NCBI GenBank assembly: GCA_937922105.1
Contig: CAKZVN010000218.1
Coordinates: 1-12,383, forward strand
From: an uncultured Litorilinea sp.
Lineage (GTDB): Bacteria; Chloroflexota; Anaerolineae; Caldilineales; Caldilineaceae
Direction of reading: 5' to 3'
DNA: 12,383 bases
How positions within the stretch are numbered: position 1 is the first letter of the stretch; the number at the start of each line of letters is the position of its first letter. The position numbers were made by a program, and so were the translations under genes. Below the pieces are notes generated by a model. That model saw nothing but the letters and a program-made list of their open reading frames with translations, was not told where the DNA came from and ran no database searches. This document shows, in pieces, positions 7,752 through 12,383 of this stretch.

Positions 7752-8696
7752 TTAGGCGATCCGGTTCGGCATGGCTCTCCCCTCCAAACCTGCCAAGAGG
7801 TTGTCCACTGCGCGGCGCGCCATGTTGTAGCGGGTCTGGACGGTGGCGCTGCCCAGGTGGGGTGTGATAATCACGTTGTCCAACTGAAGCAACGGGTGGT
7901 CGCGCGGCAACGGCTCCGGCTCGGTCACATCCAGCGCCGCGCCTGCGATCCACCCCTGGGTGAGGGCCTCGACCAGCGCGTCATGGTCCACCACCCCGCC
8001 GCGCGCGACATTGATGAGATAAGCAGTGGGGCGCATGGCGCGCAGTTGGGCGCGGCCGATCATGCCGCGCGTCTCCGGCGTAAGGGGCATGTTGAGGGTG
8101 ACGTAGTCGGACTGGGCGAGCAGAGCGGGCAGTTCGGCGTAGGTGGCGTCTACTTCGGCTTCGGCGGCAAGGTTGCGCTTGCGGTTGTGATAGAGGACGC
8201 GCATGTCGAAGCCGCGAGCGCGTCGCGCCACTTGGCGCCCGATGTTGCCCATGCCGATGATCCCCAACGTCGCGCCGTGGACTTCGTGCCCGTGCAGAAT
8301 GTTGGGGTCGTAGTGGGTGAAGGCTGCGCTGCGCGCATAGCGGTCGCCGATGACCACATTGCGCCCGATCGCCATGAGGAGGGCGAAGGTCAGGTCCGCG
8401 GTGGCGCCGTCCACCAGGCGCGGGGTGTTGCCCACCGCAATGTTGCGGGCGCGCGCGTCGTCCAGGTTGATATGGTCTACGCCGACGCCGAAGTTGCTGA
8501 TGACGCGCAGCTTGGGCATGCGGTCCATGAGCGGGCCGGCGATCTTGGGATGACCGTAGACAAAGAAGCCCTCAGTGGCAGCGAGCAGTGCCGGGTCGGT
8601 GGCTTCACCTTGCCAGACAGTGACGGTGCAAGCAGGGGTGAGCATCTCCAGGATGGTGGGCGAGAGTTGGGTGTTGGTCAAGACGTTGTAGGACAT
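7752..8696 (-). CDS. D-2-hydroxyacid dehydrogenase (glyoxylate/hydroxypyruvate reductase-like), NADP-type
   Basis: From the ATG at 8696 the protein is 314 residues, the usual length for this family. It has the Rossmann dinucleotide motif GIIGMGNIG (G148, G150, G153) and the catalytic trio R232 (NVARGG), E261 (DVTEPEP) and H280 (ITPHLGS). The end of the second Rossmann strand reads LYHNRKRN, with basic residues where NAD-specific members carry an acid, which suggests NADP(H). Such enzymes reduce 2-keto acids such as glyoxylate or hydroxypyruvate, or oxidise D-2-hydroxy acids. The frame stays open up to an ATG at 8840, but that 48-residue extension is low-complexity, and a good promoter and RBS lie inside it, so I chose 8696. 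It diverges from a carbohydrate ABC importer, so it may act on a product of the imported compound. The exact substrate cannot be read from sequence. Confidence 0.9.
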   Translation of the reverse strand: MSYNVLTNTQLSPTILEMLTPACTVTVWQGEATDPALLAATEGFFVYGHPKIAGPLMDRMPKLRVISNFGVGVDHINLDDARARNIAVGNTPRLVDGATADLTFALLMAIGRNVVIGDRYARSAAFTHYDPNILHGHEVHGATLGIIGMGNIGRQVARRARGFDMRVLYHNRKRNLAAEAEVDATYAELPALLAQSDYVTLNMPLTPETRGMIGRAQLRAMRPTAYLINVARGGVVDHDALVEALTQGWIAGAALDVTEPEPLPRDHPLLQLDNVIITPHLGSATVQTRYNMARRAVDNLLAGLEGRAMPNRIA

Positions 8697-8704
8697 AACG
8701 GTAG

Positions 8705-8711
8705 TTCCTCT
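8705..8711 (-). promoter_or_regulatory. Shine-Dalgarno that sets the dehydrogenase start
   Basis: The minus strand reads AGAGGAA, then 8 bases, then the ATG at 8696. Spacing and sequence are normal, and they support the 314-residue product over the longer open frame. Confidence 0.6.
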
Positions 8712-8810
8712 GGATGTTCCGCTGGGTGCATGTGGGCAGACCCTGCGTGCCGGTTGCGAGGGTAGCGGAGCCGGCTCGGGGCATGGGATGCGCGGTCCGG
8801 TTGGGTGGCT

Positions 8811-8840
8811 ACTATACCAGAGGCGCGGGGCGCGACGCAA
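8811..8840 (-). promoter_or_regulatory. Candidate promoter of the dehydrogenase gene
   Basis: On the minus strand there is TTGCGT (8840-8835), an 18-base spacer and TATAGT (8816-8811), with TGG directly before it as an extended -10. The predicted start of transcription is near 8804, giving a leader of about 108 bases to the ATG at 8696. The upstream ATG at 8840 falls in the -35 box, which argues against it as the start codon. Confidence 0.5.
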
Positions 8841-8874
8841 CGCACGCGCACCTAAGGTAGTGTTGAAAACTCAT

Positions 8875-8903
8875 TTGCGTGGCGGGGCAAAATGTGGTGT
8901 AAT
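8875..8903 (+). promoter_or_regulatory. Candidate promoter of the ABC importer operon
   Basis: TTGCGT (8875-8880), a 17-base spacer and TGTAAT (8898-8903) match a housekeeping promoter at three of six and five of six positions. The transcript would start near 8910, leaving a leader of about 250 bases before the ATG at 9163. Confidence 0.4.
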
Positions 8904-8908
8904 CTCGG

Positions 8909-9110
8909 CTATCCAAGATGGTCCAGGATGATAGTAGCCGGCAACCGGCTGATGGATAGACCCGACTGCGTGCGCTCCCGAGTTTTGTTCCGCACGCCAC
9001 CCGCCCAGATTTACCGTAGTAACGCCGTGTGACCCGCGGAGAGAACCCGGTACTCCCTAGCCAACGACCGGTTCGACGCGGGTTCGACCCTCGCCGGCAC
9101 TTTACCGGCG
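8909..9110 (+). other. Hairpin-rich 5' leader of the importer operon
   Basis: Inverted repeats found by eye are: CTATCC (8909-8914) with GGATAG (8954-8959), enclosing AGCCGG-CAA-CCGGCT (8936-8950); GCGTGCG (8968-8974) with CGCACGC (8991-8997); and CGCCGG-CACTTTA-CCGGCG (9092-9110). GGTTCGAC also occurs twice (9070 and 9081), 11 bases apart, about one DNA turn. The second copy could fold like a tRNA T-arm, but no acceptor stem or other tRNA part goes with it. I recognise no known riboswitch. These may be leader RNA structures, operators, or both. Confidence 0.4.
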
Positions 9111-9162
9111 TGCACGTGGACTCAAAACCCAGTTTGTACCATTCAAAGTAGGAGGACAAAGG

Positions 9163-10509
9163 ATGATGGCGAAGTCACTTTCGCGACGTGGGTTCTTGCA
9201 GTTGAGCGGCGCGTTGGCTGCGAGTGGGGTGCTTGCCGCGTGTGCCGCGCCCGTGGGCGCTCCGGCGACCGGCGGCGCTAGCGCAGGCACAGGTCAAGTT
9301 AACCTGATCTGGGACACGTTCCGCGGTCCCGGCACCGGCTGGAATGAAGAACGTATCGAGACTTTCAAGGAACGCTATCCTAACGTCAACATCGAGTTCC
9401 GCCCGCTCACCGGCTCCAGCCAGCAAGACAACTACGGCAAGATGTACGCCATGCACGCGGCGGGTGACCTGGGTGACATCATTGCTTTCGACCCGTCGCA
9501 CTTCCACTTCTGGCGCGCGATTGACAAGAAGATCATCATGCCCATTGACGATCTGGTCGAGGCCGATGGCACCGATTTGAGCCAGTGGTACGACCAGTTC
9601 ATGGTGTTGCAATATCACCAGGGCAAGCTCTATGGGCTGCCCAGCTGGGGGTGGGCCGGCTTTGATACGCTGGTCACCAATGCGGTGCACTTTGACGAGG
9701 CGGGCATCGCGTTGCCGGAGCCGACCGCGCACGATACCTCCATGGACACCGTCGGCGAATGGGCGCGCTCGTTCTATCGCGAAGGGGAGCGCTTTGGGTT
9801 GACCATCGGGTACTCCGAGGCTTCGATTGTGGTTTTATGCCGCATCTTCAACTCGGATTTGATCAACGAGGATGGAACACGTTGTCTACTGCTGGACGAC
9901 CCCAACGCGCAAACTGCGCTGCGCTGGGTCTATGATCTGGCGGTGGTGGATCGGGTGCTGCCCGCGCCCGGCTCGGTGGAGAACTTCCCCGCCGCACAGT
10001 TGGATGGGCGCATCACCATGAACATGGGCGGCTCGCTCAATGTGCGCAACTACCACCGCGATATTAAGGACGAGACGGTAGGCCGCGCGTGGCAGATTCT
10101 CTTCCCGACGCGCGAAGACGGGCGCTTCCCGTCCCAGATCCGTGGCGGCACGTGGAATATCCTCAACGGCTGCAAACACCCCACCGAGGCCTACCAGTTC
10201 CTGCTCCACATTACTTCCACGGACGGCTGCTACTCGTTCAACCTGGTGGCGGGGCAAGGCGCGTTTGTGCGCCCGGATGTCATGCAGAAGTTGATTGAAG
10301 GCAACCCGATTCACGAGTGGTTCCTGCCCAACTTGGAGAACGGCATCCCGGCCCATGCGCCCGCCAATTCGCGCGGACGCGAATATACCGATGCCGTGGC
10401 GCAGTGGAGCACGCTGCTCTTTGATCCGACGCAGCCGGTGGATTTCGAGAAGGGTCTCGAAGACCTACACAAGAACATCCAAGCCGTGCTGGACATGGAA
10501 CCGGCGTAA
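9163..10509 (+). CDS. Carbohydrate ABC transporter substrate-binding lipoprotein
   Basis: This 448-residue protein starts at the first of two tandem ATGs, 7 bases after AGGAGG. The N-terminus has a twin-arginine motif SRRGFLQLSG (7-16), a short hydrophobic stretch and the lipobox LAAC (24-27). It should therefore be exported folded by Tat and anchored by a lipid on C27, followed by a low-complexity A/G/P linker. The mature part matches extracellular solute-binding protein family 1 in length and pattern: an early strand (VNLIWDTFRG), ERYPNVNIEF, the GDLGDIIAFDP segment, the GKLYGLPSW motif near residues 155-163, and a GGTWNI segment near 328-333. This family delivers sugars or oligosaccharides to a two-permease importer, and two such permeases follow. 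The sugar cannot be told. A stable hairpin after the stop may raise its expression relative to the permeases. Confidence 0.93.
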   Translation: MMAKSLSRRGFLQLSGALAASGVLAACAAPVGAPATGGASAGTGQVNLIWDTFRGPGTGWNEERIETFKERYPNVNIEFRPLTGSSQQDNYGKMYAMHAAGDLGDIIAFDPSHFHFWRAIDKKIIMPIDDLVEADGTDLSQWYDQFMVLQYHQGKLYGLPSWGWAGFDTLVTNAVHFDEAGIALPEPTAHDTSMDTVGEWARSFYREGERFGLTIGYSEASIVVLCRIFNSDLINEDGTRCLLLDDPNAQTALRWVYDLAVVDRVLPAPGSVENFPAAQLDGRITMNMGGSLNVRNYHRDIKDETVGRAWQILFPTREDGRFPSQIRGGTWNILNGCKHPTEAYQFLLHITSTDGCYSFNLVAGQGAFVRPDVMQKLIEGNPIHEWFLPNLENGIPAHAPANSRGREYTDAVAQWSTLLFDPTQPVDFEKGLEDLHKNIQAVLDMEPA

Positions 10510-10512
10510 TTG

Positions 10513-10575
10513 TCGCCGTGTGCGAGGTCGGGGAGGAGTCTTCTCCCCGACCTCGCATCAGTACACGTGCGGCGA
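10513..10575 (+). repeat. Very stable hairpin between binding-protein and permease genes
   Basis: TGCGAGGTCGGGGAG (10521-10535) and CTCCCCGACCTCGCA (10543-10557) form a perfect 15-bp stem with a 7-base loop. An outer pair, TCGCCG (10513-10518) with CGGCGA (10570-10575), can close a larger structure. No T-run follows, so it is not a standard intrinsic terminator. In sugar importer operons such inter-gene hairpins commonly protect the upstream mRNA end and cut read-through, which makes more binding protein than permease. The structure is certain; its effect here is inferred. Confidence 0.75.
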
Positions 10576-10609
10576 TTCACGCGCTTCGTGATGTGGGAAG
10601 GAGCGGGGT

Positions 10610-11557
10610 ATGACGACACTTGCCCAAGAACAGCAAGGACAAGTCGTGGCGGCGCGGCGGCGTTGGTCGCCTGCGCGCCGGCGCGAGAACTTCTACGGCT
10701 ATCTCTTTCTGACACCGTGGTTGCTGGGCTTTTTCGGTCTCTTTGTGGGGCCGGGGTTGGCGTCACTTTATCTGAGCTTTACCAAATATGACGTGCTGAC
10801 CGCGCCCCAATGGATCGGCGTGGACAACTATGTGCGCATGTTTACACGCGATGATCTCTTTTGGCCCTCGTTGTGGCGCACATTTTATTTTGCGGGCGTC
10901 GGCGTACCGTTGGGCGTCATCGGCTCTATGATTTTGGCGATCCTGCTCAACATGAAGATTCGCGGTGTCGCCTTTTATCGCACGCTTTATTTTATGCCGT
11001 CACTGGTGCCGCTGGTGGCGTCGGTGGTGTTGTGGAAGTGGTTGCTGGATACCGATTTCGGCGTGGTCAATCAGCTCTTGCGCGAGATGGGCGTCAGTAA
11101 CCCGCCCGGCTGGTTCTCCGACCGGCGCTGGGCAATTCCATCGCTGATCTCCCTGCGTTTGTGGGCGGGGATCGGCGGTACACAGATGATCATCTTCTTG
11201 GCGGGCTTGCAGGGCATCCCCGATTCGCTCTATGATGCGGCGTCCATTGACGGGGCCAATGCGCTGCAACGGATTCGCCATGTGACCATTCCGCTGTTGA
11301 CACCGACGATTTTCTTCAACACCGTGCTGGGGATTATCGGCGCGCTCCAGACCTTTGCCGCGGCGTTCGTGGCGACCGAGGGCGGTCCCGGCTTTGCCAC
11401 ATGGTTCTTGGCCTTGCATATCTGGAAGCACGCTTTCGACTACTGGAACATGGGCTATGCGGCGGCGCTGGCGTGGTTCTTTGCGATTGTGATCGTGGCT
11501 TTGACCATCATCCAGATGAATCTGTCCAAGCGCTGGGTCTTCTATTACGGTGAATAG
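10610..11557 (+). CDS. Carbohydrate ABC transporter permease, MalF/UgpA type
   Basis: The 315-residue inner-membrane protein begins 6 bases after AAGGAG. A basic, cytoplasmic N-terminus (ARRRW...PARRR) precedes six predicted membrane helices at about 31-55, 93-114, 126-146, 178-200, 231-256 and 284-305. The EAA loop that docks on the ATPase is present as YDAASIDGANALQRIRHVTI (208-227), between helices four and five. The LTPWLLGFFGLF start and TIPLLTPTIFF stretch are typical of the MalF/UgpA subfamily. It should form the translocation pore with the next permease. It is separated from the binding-protein gene by a 100-base gap holding a strong hairpin. Its last five codons including the stop are duplicated in tandem right after it. 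The subfamily call is firm; the substrate is not known. Confidence 0.93.
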   Translation: MTTLAQEQQGQVVAARRRWSPARRRENFYGYLFLTPWLLGFFGLFVGPGLASLYLSFTKYDVLTAPQWIGVDNYVRMFTRDDLFWPSLWRTFYFAGVGVPLGVIGSMILAILLNMKIRGVAFYRTLYFMPSLVPLVASVVLWKWLLDTDFGVVNQLLREMGVSNPPGWFSDRRWAIPSLISLRLWAGIGGTQMIIFLAGLQGIPDSLYDAASIDGANALQRIRHVTIPLLTPTIFFNTVLGIIGALQTFAAAFVATEGGPGFATWFLALHIWKHAFDYWNMGYAAALAWFFAIVIVALTIIQMNLSKRWVFYYGE

Positions 11558-11572
11558 TATTACGGTGAATAG
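11543..11572 (+). repeat. Perfect 15-bp tandem duplication spanning a stop codon
   Basis: TATTACGGTGAATAG occurs twice head to tail (11543-11557 and 11558-11572). The first copy encodes the permease C-terminus Tyr-Tyr-Gly-Glu-stop. Because the unit is 15 bases long, the second copy is in the same frame and gives the same four residues and stop if the first stop is read through. Confidence 0.95.
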
Positions 11573-11669
11573 CCGGGTGGGGGGACAGGGGCGGCAGCCC
11601 TGGCTCCATCCTGACTCGTCAATTCTTGAGTTTGTTGAGCCTGAGTTGAGGACGAGGAGAGAGTAGGCA

Positions 11670-12383
11670 ATGGCAACCACATCCCCGGCTGCACCGGTTC
11701 GCGTGGTGGACCGCAGCTATTCGCAGGCGCGCCGCCGCCAGCAACTGATCAGCAAGGCTATTGCCTATGTGTTGCTGACCGTGAGCAGCGTGTTGTTTGC
11801 CTTCCCGTTGTTCTGGACGGCCTCCAGCTCGTTGCAGACGTGGCAGGAGCTGCGCTCATTTTCCATCAACTGGTTGCCGTCGGAGCCGCAGTGGGGCAAC
11901 TATGTGCAAGTCTTTACCGCGGTGCCCTTTGCCCGCTGGCTACTCAACAGTTTCATCATCGTGGCGATCACGATCCCAGGGACGGTGATCACCGCCACCA
12001 TCACGGCGTATGCTTTTGCCCGCTTTAACTTTGTGGGCAAGAATGTCTGGTTCATTCTGATGCTGGGTACGATGATGATCCCAGCAGTGGTGACGTTGAT
12101 CCCACAATATCTGCTGTTCTTCCAACTGCGGCTGATCAATACCTTCGTGCCGCTCACCATCGGGGCTTGGCTGGGAGGCGGCGCGTTCATGGTCTTTTTG
12201 CTGCGCCAGTTCTTGATGAGCATCCCGCGCGATCTGGACGAGGCGGCGTTGATTGACGGCGCCAACCCGTTCCGCATTCTGTGGAGCGTGTTGATGCCTT
12301 TGATGAAGCCGGCGCTGACGACGGTGGCGATTCTGCAATTTCTCAACGACTGGAACGATTTCTTCGGCCCCTTCATTTATTTG
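11670..12383 (+). CDS. Carbohydrate ABC transporter permease, MalG/UgpE type (partial, runs off right edge)
   Basis: Reading from the ATG at 11670 gives 238 open codons to the window end with no stop; members are usually about 270-300 residues, so only the last part is missing. GAGGAG at about 11654-11659 is the likely RBS. After a basic N-terminus (SYSQARRRQQ) come membrane helices at about 32-50, 93-112, 126-146 and 159-178. The motifs FPLFWTASSSL, NSFIIV and TAYAFARF typical of MalG-type permeases are all present. The EAA loop reads DEAALIDGANPFRILWSVLM near residues 190-209, followed by PLMKPALTTVAI. It is the partner of the MalF-type permease upstream. An ATPase gene is not visible; many bacteria supply it from a shared, unlinked gene. 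Confidence 0.93.
   Translation, partial: MATTSPAAPVRVVDRSYSQARRRQQLISKAIAYVLLTVSSVLFAFPLFWTASSSLQTWQELRSFSINWLPSEPQWGNYVQVFTAVPFARWLLNSFIIVAITIPGTVITATITAYAFARFNFVGKNVWFILMLGTMMIPAVVTLIPQYLLFFQLRLINTFVPLTIGAWLGGGAFMVFLLRQFLMSIPRDLDEAALIDGANPFRILWSVLMPLMKPALTTVAILQFLNDWNDFFGPFIYL

Larger units (their letters stand above)
8697..9162. other. 466-base shared control region between dehydrogenase and ABC importer
   Basis: No gene is supported here; the minus-strand open frame across 8812-9159 has no recognisable protein features. The left third carries the dehydrogenase leader and promoter. The centre holds ACCT-A-AGGT (8850-8858) between the two -35 boxes. The right half, downstream of the plus-strand promoter candidate, is rich in inverted repeats and would form the importer leader RNA. 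Confidence 0.6.

Noticed and set aside
8697..8840. N-terminal extension of the dehydrogenase to the ATG at 8840
   Set aside because: The extension is proline- and arginine-rich with no homology to the family. The RBS at 8705-8711 and the promoter at 8811-8840 favour the start at 8696.
9079..9095. tRNA-like T-arm, GCGGG-TTCGACC-CTCGC
   Set aside because: The stem-loop fits a T-arm, but there is no matching acceptor stem, anticodon arm or CCA end in the flanks.
8812..9159. Minus-strand open frame in the importer control region
   Set aside because: It has no family features and overlaps both promoter candidates and the inverted repeats of the leader.
11573..11602. G-rich stretch and 5-bp CAGGG/CCCTG inverted repeat between the permease genes
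   Set aside because: The G-tracts are not spaced for a convincing quadruplex and the stem is too short to call a terminator; it is best read as ordinary spacer.

Overview
The window is GC-rich bacterial chromosome with two functional blocks and a small gene pair between them. Several traits suggest a Chloroflexota (green non-sulfur) bacterium: a Tat-type lipoprotein signal (SRRGFLQLSG...LAAC) on the sugar-binding protein, large multi-PAS/GAF kinases without fused DNA-binding outputs, and the style of the histidine kinase dimerisation helix. That assignment is inference from protein style; no rRNA or tRNA gene or other marker lies here to fix it.

Left block (minus strand, about 1-6342). Transcription runs right to left through three tightly packed genes. 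First is a membrane-anchored hybrid histidine kinase (2 TM, three PAS-like modules, HisKA, HATPase, two receiver domains; 992 aa from the preferred start). After 9 bases comes a 794-aa kinase of order receiver-PAS-PAS-GAF-HisKA-HATPase. After 7 more bases comes a CYTH-CHAD protein that leaves the window on the left. CYTH and CHAD domains act on or bind triphosphate and polyphosphate, so the operon joins two phosphorelay sensors to a probable polyphosphate-handling protein. No DNA-binding response regulator and no HPt domain is visible.

Middle (6343-7754). A 592-base divergent region has no convincing gene but holds several palindromes and a possible extended -10 promoter for the kinase operon. 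It is followed by a plus-strand gene for a small HET-C / zinc-dependent phospholipase C-like protein. That gene converges on a minus-strand NADP-type D-2-hydroxyacid dehydrogenase across a 139-base gap holding a perfect 10-bp hairpin.

Right block (8697-12383). The dehydrogenase and a carbohydrate ABC importer operon diverge from a shared 466-base control region. It has two face-to-face promoter candidates whose -35 boxes are mirror images (TTGCGT), and a long, hairpin-rich leader ahead of the importer. The importer has a substrate-binding lipoprotein and a MalF/UgpA-type permease. A perfect 15-bp hairpin in the gap between them may let the binding protein be made in excess. A MalG/UgpE-type permease, cut by the right edge, follows. 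The ATPase subunit is not in the window. The divergent layout suggests that the imported compound and the dehydrogenase belong to one sugar or sugar-acid pathway.

I see no CRISPR array, transposase, integrase, rRNA or tRNA. The most interesting points are the kinase/CYTH-CHAD operon and the regulatory structures of the importer operon. I did not find a clearly new system.
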